Positions 20,689-31,631 of a DNA stretch of 64,000 nt are shown here, in pieces (position 1 is the first letter of the stretch; every line of letters begins with the position of its first letter). Source of the stretch: Prostheceraeus crozeri (Eukaryota; Platyhelminthes; Polycladida; Euryleptidae). The DNA lies in assembly GCA_907163375.1 (NCBI GenBank), contig CAJQUW010008708.1, positions 1-64,000 of the forward strand. Reading direction: 5' to 3'. Made by a program: the position numbers and the translations under genes. The notes below the pieces were generated by a model. That model worked only from the letters and a program-made list of their open reading frames with translations. It had not been told where the DNA came from and did no database searches.

Positions 20689-23600
20689 ATGGTTGTCTGC
20701 TCTAAGTGTGAAAAGAAGTTTACAATTGTTAGCAATTTAACGCGTCATGAAAAATTTTGCAAGCTAGGAATAAAGCATAAATGTAGTAATTGTCCATATG
20801 AAACCAGTAGGAAAGATAATTTAAAAAGACACAATCTCGTATGTTGCAGTCAAGAAGGAATAGGAACAAATAATACTAATTTATCATCTTGTAGTAGTCA
20901 TGTTAGGGACATTCCAGATAGCGCTTTAAATAATGATGAAGCTTTTAGGCATTGCTGCTCTCACTGTGGTAAGAATTATAATAGCACAAGTAGATTCCGT
21001 CAACACAATAATATACATGATATGAACATTGAAATGAGTAGTCACAATAATTATGGAACACTCACCCTTAGTGAAAGCGCCTTCAGCGGACGTGCTGGCG
21101 TGTATGACATTACACCAACCATTCAAACAATAGATGTAACATCTTTTTTATTCAACATGCGAACCTTACTAGAAAATTTAGTTAATGACCTGCGAACTAG
21201 TCTTCAACTACGTGGTCGATTAATTGCTCAAATTCGCTATGTCCGTTCTAATCCTCAAGAGGAAGAACCTTTTCTCGCGCACTTCACCTCATTATCATCA
21301 AATTATACATATGACTTTGACACATGGTTTCAGGATAATTTAAATAGTTTATCAAATCATGTTTCAACTTTTGCAAATAGAGGAAGCAATTGGGTTGTTG
21401 ATAAAGTAGTAAATGTAGAATTCAATTTAATTTCAACTCCTCTACTATCTGGTGGTAAAATGACTACTTAACCTAAAAAGTTAAGAAGTTCTAAAGCTGT
21501 AATAAATGTAAATTCAAATTCAAATGACTGCTTCATGTATTCAATCTTGTCAATTATTCACTACGATGAAGTTACTCATTCAAAGATAAACGAGGTAAAC
21601 TCATGTAGAAAGTGGACATCTGAATTGGTTATGGATGACATTTCCACACCAGTGTCAATAAAGGACATTCCTAAGTTTGAGAAAAACAATGACATAAAAG
21701 TAAATATCCACTTGTATGAAAATGGTCTCAAGGGAGTAAGATACAATAGCAATTTCATCGGTAAAAGAACCGTTAATATTTTCCTAGTGCTACATAACGG
21801 TTTTGCACATTATTGCGGCATGCGAAAATTATCTAGATTATGTAGCAAATTTTACACAAGTCGCAAGATTTTTTGTGAAAGATGCACTTAATCCTTTTCA
21901 AAGAGAAGCGTTTTAGAACGACATTTTCAATTCTGTAGTCGTGGTAAGGCGCAAATAGAAAAATGCCCAAACATTTAGAAGTTCAGATAAGTAGTACTGA
22001 GCACCAACTCAATCCACCTTTAGTCATATACACCGATATCGAGTGTTTAATAGAAAACAAAATTCATAAACCTGCGGCTGTAGGTGTGTACCACGTCTGG
22101 CATGAGGCTCTTCAGTCAACCTACAATAACACCTATTATCTGTTTGAAGGGGAAAATTGCATCGTTGAGTTCCTAAATCATTTAGAAGACGTTGTCCAAA
22201 ACTGATATGATAATCAAAATGTCATGACCAGAATGCCGATGCGATTGACAGCAGTGGAAGATATTGCTCATAAAAATGCAGAAAATTGCAATAAATGTAA
22301 GATAAAATTTAGTGAAGATATATCAAAAGTTCGTGATCACGATCACATAACCGGAAAGTACAGGCAAGCATTATGTTCAAAGTGCAATTTGCGATTAAGA
22401 TTGAATGAGAGCTTCCTGTTTTCTTTCACAATTTCAAAAACTATGACAGCCATATTGTTTGTTATAAAGCATTTGGTAAAAAGAAATCTTGGAAGTTAGA
22501 TGTTATTGCAGCTACTGCTGAGAAATATATTACTCTATCATTAAAAATTCCAGTAAGCGAATATAATGGAAAGCCTGTATATTTTAAATTGAAATTTTTG
22601 GACTCATATCAATTTCTGAGTGCATCGCTTGGTGAATTAGCCAAAAGTCTGAAAGTCTACAAACATGTAGAAGCGCTGCGAAATGAATTTCCAAAATTAA
22701 CTGATGATATTCTTTACGAAAAAGGAGTGTTTCCGTACTCATATTTTAGTAGTTTGGCAACTCTAACGGAGCTCTGTCTTCCTCCTCAAAGGGAATTTTA
22801 CAACGATCTTACTCTTGAGCATTGCAACGATATAGATTATGAGCACGCGAAAAAAGCATGGAATGCGTTTAATTGCAAAACATTTGGAGACTACATGCTT
22901 GCATACCTCAAGTTAGATGTCTTGCTGTTGGCAGACATTTTTGAGACATTTAGGAAATTAAGTCAAGATGAAGATCAAGTAGATCCAGTTCATTTTGTTA
23001 GCCTTCCTCACCTTAGCTTCACATCAGCATTGAATTTCGCTTCGAATGATCCCCCACACTACATTCAAGATGAGAGCATGTATAATCTTTTTGAGAGGGG
23101 GATCCGAGGAGGTATGACGTTTACAAATATTCATAGAGCGCGTGCTCGTATTTCAGAGTTGCAAAACAATTCACAAGAGAGCCGTCATTTAGCATATTTA
23201 GACGTCAACAACCTTTACGGTTCGTCGCTAAGTGAGAATCTCCCACATTCAAACTTCAAATGGCTTGATGAAGGTCAAGTAGTGTATTTCTCAAATGAGG
23301 AAAACATTCAAAATATTGATAATGAGGCTGATATAGGTTATGTCTTTGATTTGGATTTAGAATATCCTTCAGATATTCACGATTACACGGCTGATTTTCC
23401 ATTAGCTCCAGAAATGCAATTGGTAGAGCAAAAAATGTTTTCTACATATATGAAAAATTTCTATGAAACTTTAAGACCAAATATGTGTTTCACAAGCACA
23501 AAGAAACTGTTGCTGCATCAGTTCGATCGAGAAAATTATGTTGTTTATTACTCGATTCTAAAATTCTACCTCTCTATGGAAATGAAGATAAAGAAGGTCC

Positions 23601-24547
23601 ATGCTGGAATCCAGTTCACACAAAAATCGTGGCTGAGACAATATATTGATATGAATTCGCAGAAAAGAGCTCAATCAAAATCTGATTTTGAAAAAGCGTT
23701 TTATAAATTAAAAAACAACTCCCTGTTTGGTAAGACTATGGAGAATGTGAGACGTCGGAGGAACTTCAAATTATTAAATACAACATTTCAACTATCTAAA
23801 TTGGCCAATCATCCCCTATATGTCCATCATAGGATATTCGATGAAGATTTAGTTGGTATGGAACTGTATAAACCTTCAATAGTTCTAAATAAACTAATTT
23901 ATGTTGGACAAGCAGTTCTTGTCTATAGTAAATGAGGAATGTACCAGTTGTATTATAAAGATTTAATTAGATGTCCACTGATAAATAGAGCACGTAGATA
24001 CGTATACGTAGATACCGATAGCTTTTTCCTTTGTCTATACACCTCACCATCTGTTCGTCTAGAGGATATATTCCTGTATTTCGGTGAAAAATTTGATTCC
24101 TCAAATTATGATGTGAATCACCGTTTATATTCAATTACAAACAAGGCTAGACTCGGTTGTTTTAAGGATGAGTGCGCGGGAAAGTTGCTTGAGGAGATGG
24201 TTCTTTTGAAACCAAAAATTTATTCGATGAAATTTCTAGATTCAACACATCATAGCATTAGGCGAGCAAAGGGTATACAGAGAGCAGTGGTTAGACGCAT
24301 AGAACATAGTGACTATAGAAATGTTTACTATACTGAGAAAGATACCAATGAGCAAATAACCGTCATAAATTCAAAAAACCACATAGTTGAAACTAAAACG
24401 TTTAGAAAGCGAGGGCTCTCACTTTGGGAAGATAAGCGCTGCTGGATAAATAAGAACTTATCTTTACCATATGGACACTATAGCCTTGGACTTCCTCCTC
24501 CGTCGAAAAGACGAAAATGTCTTCCCACAGCAGGTGATGTAGAATAG
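20689..24547 (+). pseudogene. polB: Protein-primed DNA polymerase B of the Polinton (fossil)
   Basis: The start (MVVCSKCEKKF) carries C2H2 zinc fingers at 20695-20840 and about 20943-21010, then the 'FSGRAGVYDI' block common in Polinton polymerases. The exonuclease D-x-E block (YTDIECLIE) is at about 22027, an HNH-like CxxC...RDHDH...CSKC cluster at about 22280-22390, motif A (YLDVNNLYG) at about 23192, motif B (KLKNNSLFGKTMEN) at about 23704, and motif C (YVDTDSFFL) at about 24003. It replicated the element from the protein-primed ends. The length fits the family. The gene is broken, with about five breaks. Confidence 0.9.
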
Positions 24548-24753
24548 CGGATAGAACAACGGTAGAATCATTAAAAAATAACACGTAGGTAGTAAATATT
24601 TGAGTGTACATTTCTACATCTTTCCGATATGTAGAAATTGAATTTGAATACATAACAGCATTCAGCATCCTTCCGATATGTTGATTTGCAAACATAAACT
24701 AACTTTAGGCAATTATCAGATTATAATAATTACATTAAGAATAACTTCAGAAT

Positions 24754-25338
24754 ATGCCTCATTATATCAGAACATGGAAGTTAAGTGACAGACAAAAAAT
24801 TCACCTAACAGATTCAAGCAAAATAGTTTTTCGACATTCTGTAACAAATAGTAGAAATCATAGTGGTGTTTCTATTAGTAGTGACGCATTGCCCTCACTT
24901 AAAGATTTTGCTAATCTGATTGAGCGACATGATACTCGGATGAAGATTCCTCTGGATGAAAAGGTATGGATAAAATATGATTCAACTGTCAAACTTTACG
25001 TATGTTCATCCAAGAGGAAAGACGTTGATCATCGATTTTTTCGTTTCAGTGGCGTCACATGGGGTTCCTTTATAAAGGAGATTCTACCAAGTATAATTTC
25101 ATTCGTCAGAGATGGACGACATCAGTCAGATGAAAGTGGTGAATCGCATGGTGGTTACAAAAGCAAACTCAAAACTCAATCTACATCAAATCCAGCGAGA
25201 CATACCCAACAGAAATCAATGGCTAATAGTGAAGAAGAGGCGAAAGCCGACGACGAGTTTGTATCTGGGGCGACCCACAATGTTGACATGGAGAATTTTG
25301 AAGAAGGAGAAATCCATGACTGTCCTTTTCTTTCCTAA
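24754..25338 (+). CDS. Unknown Polinton protein, 194 residues
   Basis: ATG 24754 opens a whole frame. Residues 1-120 look folded: a basic start (RTWKLSDRQKIHLTDSSKIV), a middle helix 'LPSLKDFANLIERHD', then strands 'VWIKYDSTVKLYVCSSKRK' and 'FFRFSGVTWGSFIKEI'. The W...F pattern recalls PC4-like single-strand binding proteins, but weakly. Residues 125-194 are polar and acidic, ending 'EEGEIHDCPFLS'. It follows PolB by 206 bp on the same strand, and its end overlaps the next small frame by 23 bp. Replication or transcription help is a guess from position. Confidence 0.6.
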   Translation: MPHYIRTWKLSDRQKIHLTDSSKIVFRHSVTNSRNHSGVSISSDALPSLKDFANLIERHDTRMKIPLDEKVWIKYDSTVKLYVCSSKRKDVDHRFFRFSGVTWGSFIKEILPSIISFVRDGRHQSDESGESHGGYKSKLKTQSTSNPARHTQQKSMANSEEEAKADDEFVSGATHNVDMENFEEGEIHDCPFLS

Positions 25339-25450
25339 TGGAACAGTGCAGTGTGTTGGCTGCTTCGATGATTGTGATCTCAATTACTTACACTCCGTGT
25401 TGGAAATACTATTACGGGATAAATTACCTAATTGGAAAGTAAAACCATGA
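25316..25450 (+). CDS. Small frame resembling part of a TBP repeat
   Basis: The 44-residue frame begins MTVLFFPNGTVQCVGCFDD and ends LRDKLPNWKVKP. 'FFPNGTVQCVGC' matches the strand-turn-strand of TATA-binding-protein repeats ('IF.SGK...TGAK'; viral forms have 'F.NG..Q.TG'), and the following Leu-rich helix is where the TBP helix falls. It begins inside the end of the preceding gene and its stop shares ATGA with the next frame, an overlap typical of compact viral genomes. On its own it is only a fraction of a TBP fold. Confidence 0.5.
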   Translation: MTVLFFPNGTVQCVGCFDDCDLNYLHSVLEILLRDKLPNWKVKP

Positions 25451-25674
25451 CAGTGTTATGCGAATTGAATTATCGCTATGACTTTCGCAAAGTTTCCTCT
25501 ACGTCCAATCTTACTTATGAGGTGGAGTTATTTCCTGCTGCGCAAATGACAAATTGGCATCCTTATCACGTTCACGTGTTCCACAATGGAAAAGTTGTGA
25601 TAACTGGCATTAAAGACTTGAAAGTTGTATCCCAAATAATAAGTGATTTGAAAAATTATTTTGTAAAAAGTTGA
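25447..25674 (+). CDS. Small frame resembling the C-terminal repeat of TBP
   Basis: The 75-residue frame MTVLCELNYRYDF... contains 'TYEVELFPAAQM', which aligns with the TBP block 'YEPELFPGLIYRM', followed after the same distance by 'VHVFHNGKVVITGIKD', aligning with 'LLIFVSGKVVLTGAK', and a final helix. These two blocks in this order are specific to TBP. Together with the preceding small frame it suggests that this Polinton encodes TBP-like sequence. Whether the two frames act as separate chains is unknown. A poly(A) signal-like aataaa follows at about 25752. Confidence 0.6.
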   Translation: MTVLCELNYRYDFRKVSSTSNLTYEVELFPAAQMTNWHPYHVHVFHNGKVVITGIKDLKVVSQIISDLKNYFVKS

Positions 25675-25785
25675 TGGACTGTTGTAAATAGTTTTTAAAT
25701 ATACATTTCAATTGTGAAACTTTGCACTCCCTCTAAACATTACGCTCTGGGAAATAAAACGAATTTTGCATATATAATGAATTTA

Positions 25786-26247
25786 TTACAAGACTGAGTT
25801 CATATAATTGTTGAGAATTACATCGTTTTTAGCACAATTTCTAGAGAATAATCGAATAACACTTTTATAGTCACTTTTCAAAGCTCGTTCATTAACAAAA
25901 TATAGTACGTAGCCCCCACACATAAGGGATCTATTACTTTGGAGTGGGAACGATGTCACTTTCTTTCTAGTCCATGAGAATCTATTCATCCATATTGATA
26001 TATCATGTAATGGCGGCTGATTGAGAGAGTCAAAATATTCAGCTACTCTATTGCGATTTATGTACACGGCAACCCAATGTTTACCACGAAGATTAACCGT
26101 GTCTGTATTTATAATCAGAGAACAGGGATATGACTGAATTGATGTAGGTAGTTCATCTCTTGAGAATACATTGAGAAACAATTTCTTGGAATAGGGATGA
26201 GCTTTCTTCATTAAGTTTAAGATTTCCACATTACTGAGGTTGCTCAT
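25786..26247 (-). CDS. PRO: Adenain-like cysteine protease of the Polinton
   Basis: The whole frame has 153 residues. Catalytic residues of the adenovirus protease family are in order: His57 in GKHWVAVYI, Asp73 in EYFDS, Gln103 in PLQSN, Cys110 in MCGGYVLYF. The Leu/Pro-rich stretch between Asp and Gln and the 'CGGYVLYF' helix are typical. In the intact element it would mature capsid proteins. Its start codon overlaps the end of the capsid gene by four bases (ATGA), so the two are probably read from one transcript. It lies at the 3' end of the minus-strand structural block and converges on the TBP-like frames. Confidence 0.9.
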   Translation of the reverse strand: MSNLSNVEILNLMKKAHPYSKKLFLNVFSRDELPTSIQSYPCSLIINTDTVNLRGKHWVAVYINRNRVAEYFDSLNQPPLHDISIWMNRFSWTRKKVTSFPLQSNRSLMCGGYVLYFVNERALKSDYKSVIRLFSRNCAKNDVILNNYMNSVL

Positions 26248-27529
26248 CTCTGATAGTTGGCCAAGACGTCTCTCAATCTAGTAATTTCAATGCTGCTGTC
26301 ATAGATTGCGTAAAGTAAACCGGTTACAGGAACTTTCAAAGGATCCGCAAATGTGAGTTTCAATCGAAGGTAACCAGCTTTTGTAACATCCACATTTTCC
26401 CCAGTTATATCACAATCTGCTTTGAGGTTGTATAATATATAGAAGTAGCCATTCTTATACATATCCATCGTAATACCATTTGAATCGTCAGTGTTGAACA
26501 TGTCTAGTGCCATGAAAGTAGAGCAATATTCGCGAACAAAATTGTTTTCCTTAAAATTTGGTTGATAGGCCTTACAAGCAACTGAATTGCCATCTGCGAA
26601 TAGACCGAGTTTCGTGATACCAAAATGTTGAAAATGAAACGGATTCTTCTGAAAGTTACCACAAAATGATTCATTTTCTACAAACGCGATGTACACCGCC
26701 TTCGGTAGGGCAATTGGAAAGAGGTTGGGATAATCAAAAGATGAGGTAGTCGCCGGAATCGTAAAAGTGGATAGTACACTATGATTGACTGGATATATAG
26801 CATTGTGGTTCTTCAGTCCTACAGCATGTTGATTGATGACTGTGGGATTCATTTTTACTCGCCTTACATTGAGGACAGCTTCCGTTATGTGTACATCATA
26901 GGATGCAGCAGGTCCGAATGACATCAAAGCAAATTTTGATTTAGCACGAACAAATGTCAATCGTATTTGTACTTGAGATAGGAGGTATCTCGATTGACGG
27001 AAAAATCAAGATAGACAGAACCTTTTAGATGTAGTTCAGCTGAATCAGCAGTTAATTCCACACGCTTTTTCAAACCATTATTAGCGAAATCATCGAACTT
27101 ACCAGACTGATCTGTAAACCAACCAGCAGCTTGTAAGTGCGTTTGTTTGGCCTGGTTTTGAAACTGAGTCAATGTATATAAGTAAGCTCCATATCGATAT
27201 GATGAATCTCCTCCTTCAATCTGCTTATTATTTAGTGATAAAGTGACATCTGAGAAGAGACTGGCAATTGGGAGATTAATCAACCCCACTTTGTCCTTAG
27301 AATCAATGTTAGTACCATCAGTTTTTTTAATTTGTACACACAATTCCAAGTCAATAGACTGACAGTCGATGTAGTCATCAGGATTAGCAGTAACATCAAA
27401 CTGAATAGGTATGTCATTGCCCACAATATTTGTTGAGGGAAAATAGTCAACAATTCTCGACGAAATTATGTCAGTTTGCTGGGGTGATGTATCAAAAAAG
27501 CACAAAGCTGAATTGATAGTCGATTGCAT
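26244..27529 (-). pseudogene. MCP: Major capsid protein, double jelly-roll (fossil)
   Basis: The product begins MQSTINSALCFFDTSPQQTD and continues with blocks of the Polinton hexon-like family: 'PIQFDVTANPDDYIDC', 'LINLPIASLFSDVTLSLN', 'GAYLYTLTQFQN', 'AELHLKGSVYLDF' in the first jelly roll; 'FVRAKSKFALMSF', 'AVLNVRRVKMNPTV' and 'GYLRLKLTFADPL' towards the end. About 430 residues overall, normal for the family. It would form the icosahedral shell. It looks broken about once. It stands directly upstream of the protease, the usual Polinton order. Confidence 0.85.
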
Positions 27530-27642
27530 TTCGCTCAGTTTAGAAATATGTTAATCTCCTTCGTTTCGACTTATTTCCAACTGATTTCGATTTCCGCTTT
27601 CGCTTTCTTGTCTTCTTCACAGGAAGCTTCGATCTAGATTTC

Positions 27643-27990
27643 CTAACTCTTCGTCTTTCCAACTTGCCTTGTCTTGTTGCGCCTCTTACGAACAGGTCGT
27701 CTCGACTTTGTTAGGTCATCCAATGCATCATTAGCGGATTGCTGAGCACGGACTTTCATTGATTCTCCTATATCCGCTCCTTGGAGTGCATCCGCAGCAA
27801 CATTTGCACCAAAATCTAAAGCTCTGTTTCCTACGCGTTTCATCACTGGCAACGCATAGAGTTTAAGTCCAGGAAGTAATGCACGCTTTAATGCACCAAA
27901 TATTCCTCCTCCTACTTGTCGCCTACCTCCAGCAAATACGGGATATCCGCTTTGATATGATTGTCTGCTATAAAAGCCTGTGATTGTAAA
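27643..27990 (-). CDS. PX-like minor virion protein with Gly-rich and basic parts
   Basis: An open stretch of about 116 codons reads 'GYPVFAGGRRQVGGGIFGAL', 'RALLPGLKLYALPV', a helical part 'VGNRALDFGANVAADALQGA', and a basic tail 'KSRRPVRKRRNKTRQV'. The Gly-Gly-Gly-Ile-Phe turn before an amphipathic helix and the basic tail are typical of a small Polinton protein compared with adenovirus core/pX or pVI proteins. No ATG lies at its front (the first is internal, 27852), so a spliced leader or other start is possible. It lies between the capsid gene and the PY gene. Confidence 0.6.
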   Translation of the reverse strand, partial: FTITGFYSRQSYQSGYPVFAGGRRQVGGGIFGALKRALLPGLKLYALPVMKRVGNRALDFGANVAADALQGADIGESMKVRAQQSANDALDDLTKSRRPVRKRRNKTRQVGKTKS

Positions 27991-28027
27991 TTTTGAATTC
28001 TAAAGAATTTCACAATAGCGTAAAGCT

Positions 28028-29610
28028 TTAGTCTCGATTCTTAATATGTAATGTCAGCACAGTAACACCTCCATAGAATGGTACAATTTCACCCGCATCA
28101 TCATGAATTGAAATGTCGATTCTATTGATAACACTTCGATTGATCGGTAAATACATTTTGTTGATGAATTCACGATTGATTAACTGCTTCCGGACGGATG
28201 ATAGGGGAAATGTGCGTAGCAATGGAGCCTCGATGTCACCAACTCTAGTATACTCAACGATATTGCAGTAAATGTATAAGTTACTGATGTCTCTCTCTAA
28301 TGAAGGTGCTGAATTACCAATGGTTGTACCTTCATTTATTGTGAATTTTGAGAACCCTAGTATTGTTGCCAACATCTTGTCGAGCTAAATGAGATAATTT
28401 CTCCCTACTTTTAAAACCATTCGCTTCTTTAAGGGATCATATGAAAAGAAATACTCATCTGCGTTGAGGTAGTGTGCACCATTTTCATTCAGTTTTGTAC
28501 AAATTTCCGATGGTGTGTTTAGATCTTCAACGTTTAAATTGACCCTCCTTACTAGCTCAAGTGAGGTACTCAATTCTTCACCCAGTATTTTATCGGAATA
28601 TACATTGATGTGCCATGCGTCGTTTGTTGCTGTCTTTAGTTTATTGGAATTCAACTGAATCTTATATGTATCATTTAATTCTGTCAAACACGGTGGACTA
28701 TCAGGATGCTTGAATAGTCTCTGAATTTCAGATCCGAATTCAATAACAGGGGAATTAGACTTTTCCAAAGGTGTCTTTTTAGTGAAAACAAGAAATTCTA
28801 CCTCCATTTCAGCAGTAAAAAGAGTTACTTTCTCTTTCTTATATTCACAAGTCATTAAACTTTCTGGCACTGATCCTTGAAACTTTCTTGCAACGTCTTC
28901 AATATTTTTAATAACTTCAAATTTTTCCTTGACGCGGACACTCCTTTTCTGTAGTGCATACAACGGTGCAATTCTACATTGAAAATCACTAACTGTTCTC
29001 TCAGCTTTCCATCCAAGTCCATTATACCAATGCAGAGATGAAAATGTAGTTCTGGGAAACCCTAGAGCGTGTGCCAAATCTCTACCTAATATTAGCAGAA
29101 CATGCTTCCTCCCTTCTTTCAATAGTTTAGTTGAGCCTTTTACAACTGGCTTGAAGAATCTATTTAAAGTGAGAGTGAAGAGATCGTTTACTCGTCGGAA
29201 CATTTTACCAATTTCATTCTCTGTATCTTGCAAGCTGAGTGTGGGAACTGTAGAATTAAAGGAAGACGTTGCATATGCCTTTTCAATTTTGATCATGTTC
29301 TTGACAGACGGTAGCGATGGTGAGAAAGGATGTAAAGTAAGATGATGAAAATCCCATGTTCCATGTAGACCATTCTGAAATAGGCGAAAACAATCATCCT
29401 TTTCACGTACTTCCGTGTATATTTCAAAATAATTATTCGTTAACAAACTAATATCATTGTAATATGTGACTTCAGTTAATGCGACTTCGTGAGGGCCACT
29501 CAGATAAAGAGGCTGGCAAACTAAACCGAATACTCCGATGGTTTGTTCTCTGGAAATATCTTGGGATTGCTGTTGCTCGGGAGAATGATGTTGAACTCAG
29601 CAGACGACAT
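28028..29610 (-). pseudogene. PY: PY-like (penton-type) minor capsid protein (fossil)
   Basis: The start MSSAEFNIILPSNSN and then 'PLYLSGPHEVALTEV' are the N-terminal signature of Polinton PY proteins. The C-terminal part 'ISNLYIYCNIVEYTRVGD', 'PINRSVINRIDISIHDDAG' and 'VTVLTLHIKNRD' is the single jelly-roll end shared with penton-like proteins, and has a counterpart at 54680-55468 in the second element. The span of about 520 codons is long for PY and includes a middle portion 'KLLKEGRKHVLLILGRDLAH'. It looks broken about twice. An alternative ATG lies at 29640. Confidence 0.7.
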
Positions 29611-29654
29611 TATTGGATATAATGTGGAATCAGTAGTCATTCACCAATATTAGC

Positions 29655-30743
29655 TTAAAAGCTTCTAATGTCTCCTACTTCCACATTTCTCAAGTCTTGA
29701 TGGGCTATCCAACTGTTGAACGAGTCAGGATATCCCTTCCATTTGACGAGATATTTTCTATGATTACCATGTCCTTTCCTCTTAACTATTCTATCTATCA
29801 TATACACTTCTTCACTCCGATCAACAACCTGTAATTCATATGAGTAGAATTTCCTTTCAATTGGATTACCATGATAGTCTATTAACTTATACATTGTTGG
29901 TTTAAATTTTTTATTTACTTCATCAACAAAGAATTCTTCTTCGGTCCAGTTCGGTAGATAGCCCTTCTCGAATGTAGACTTCACTTTAGAGATGCGAACT
30001 CTATCACCAACGTTGATTTTCTTCTTATCGGTAGTTGCTTTTGGTGCCTTGCCATACAGACGAAGAACCAAATCCATAGCATTATCCCGAGTGACGTCGA
30101 TTGGACGCATCTTTATAATCCGATGATAGCTCTCATTGTAATTTCTCACGAACTTCTGTAAATCATCTATCCAGACATGTGTATTTTTAGCACTGAAATA
30201 CCGCCATATCTTTGTCTTGAGTGTACGATTGAACCTCTCAACCATCGCAGCTTTGTAAGCACTTTTAACACTGAACAGTTCAATGCCATATCGCTCAAGT
30301 AGACCACGAACGTGGGAATTTTCGAATTCCTTTCCTTGATCTGTTTGTATTCTTTGTGGGATCCTCCCTTCATTTAGAATACTTTGAAAAGGCGCCTCAA
30401 CTTCTGCTCCTCTCTTGGATTTCAAGGCACGATCCCAAACATATCGTGATAAAATATCTATCACGGTTAGGATGTACTTGTAACCGTCATTGTATTGAGA
30501 TATCTGCTGCATATCAGCCAAATCTGCTTGCCATTGACTGTCAATATTATTGACAACATATCTCCTAGTTAGAAACCGCTTCCTCGCATCCTTGTGTAGC
30601 GTGTAGGTTGGTTGACTCTTCAACCATTTCTTCACTGTCTCTATTCGTACACCTGCTGCACGGGCTAAAACGCTCGGACGACTAAAGCTTGCGGGATGAT
30701 TGATATTGTAGTAGATTTGTCTCAGTTTTTCCGCTGCGCTCAT
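29655..30743 (-). CDS. INT: Integrase with retroviral DDE core and chromodomain
   Basis: A whole frame; ATG 30743 (MSAAEKLRQIYY) is the usual Polinton start, although the frame is open to 30809. Counting from 30809, an HTH-like region at 31-65, DDE residues D96 (WQADLADM), D157 (IQTDQGKEFEN), E191 (AAMVERFNRTLK), an SH3-like segment at about 265-300 (VGDRVRISKVK) and a chromodomain at about 335-375 (DRIVKRK...YLVKWKGYPDSFNSW). It inserts the element with a 6-bp stagger, as seen in the flanking duplication. The chromodomain would bind histone tails and steer insertion. Looks whole. Confidence 0.93.
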   Translation of the reverse strand: MSAAEKLRQIYYNINHPASFSRPSVLARAAGVRIETVKKWLKSQPTYTLHKDARKRFLTRRYVVNNIDSQWQADLADMQQISQYNDGYKYILTVIDILSRYVWDRALKSKRGAEVEAPFQSILNEGRIPQRIQTDQGKEFENSHVRGLLERYGIELFSVKSAYKAAMVERFNRTLKTKIWRYFSAKNTHVWIDDLQKFVRNYNESYHRIIKMRPIDVTRDNAMDLVLRLYGKAPKATTDKKKINVGDRVRISKVKSTFEKGYLPNWTEEEFFVDEVNKKFKPTMYKLIDYHGNPIERKFYSYELQVVDRSEEVYMIDRIVKRKGHGNHRKYLVKWKGYPDSFNSWIAHQDLRNVEVGDIRSF

Positions 30744-30916
30744 CCTCCTTATTCTGGCGACTCGCTCGAGTATTACTTGCACAGCAACTGCTAACTCAAT
30801 TGATATCAACTTCTATACCCTCTTCTCCTTTACTATCGAGCGCAGACTTCAAACAGCAGCAAATTTTCTGCATAGACATGATATGGGAAGCAATTTCACT
30901 GTTATTTGCCTAATAT

Positions 30917-31559
30917 TTGCTATAACTTTTCGGTGTTCGTGTTGAACGTCTCCCTCTTCTCTTCGGAGTTGGAGACGTAGCAGGAGCAACAATGGGTTCT
31001 CGCTTGACTGTGGTAACTACTTTTCCTTTTGAAGAATCGGTTGCCAACACTTTATGCAGTTCATTTATAGTTGGTCCTCCGACTATATTATGGGGACGTT
31101 GTGATTAGATAGCACTTCTTGAAAGTATTCCTATCCTTGTGGAGCACCCAGCTTTCGCCTTACATCTCTCACAGCATATTGTAGAAGATCATCAATGTGA
31201 CTGTTCCTAATTACATCACCGTTTTCTTCTATTATTTCTCCTCGCTCATTGAACTTTACGTGGGGATCAATAAAATCAAACAACTTTTCAGCTCGCATGC
31301 GATATGCTCGAGGAGTTGAAAGAGTTATGAATTTCCGCAGCTTTTCCCTAATATGTCGTCTTTCCTCTAAATTCTCAGCCTGTAACTGCATTTGTCGATA
31401 AGGATCCTCAATCTTTTGAATTTCCCCATCCTGTTGAGATAATTGCTTAAGTTGATCTGTAACCGGCTGATCCACATTTTTAACTTCCTGAATATTTCTT
31501 GTCATTGATAGCTGTAGATATTTCTCTTGAGGAATGACAACCACTTTTGAAAAACTCAT
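30917..31559 (-). pseudogene. Conserved Polinton protein of unknown role (fossil)
   Basis: From MSFSKVVVIPQEKYLQL the product has a helical middle 'EERRHIREKLRKFI' and the block 'KFNERGEIIEENGDVIRNSHIDDLLQYAVRDVRRK', a pattern common among Polinton virion-associated proteins: a helix, then G-E-I-I, G, then D-L-L-x-Y. The C-terminal end is basic and Pro-rich (PTPKRRGRRSTRTPKSYSKY). It stands between integrase and ATPase. It looks broken about once. Function unknown; a DNA- or capsid-bound protein is plausible. Confidence 0.6.
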
Positions 31560-31631
31560 ATTGAAAATGTCATAGTAGCTGAAGCACATATGTATTGCTT
31601 AAAACTGTCATTGGTCCAATTAATTAACTGT

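Noticed and set aside
25112-25315. Extension of the TBP-like frame upstream of ATG 25316
   Set aside because: That stretch overlaps the 194-residue gene in another frame and has no TBP-like content.
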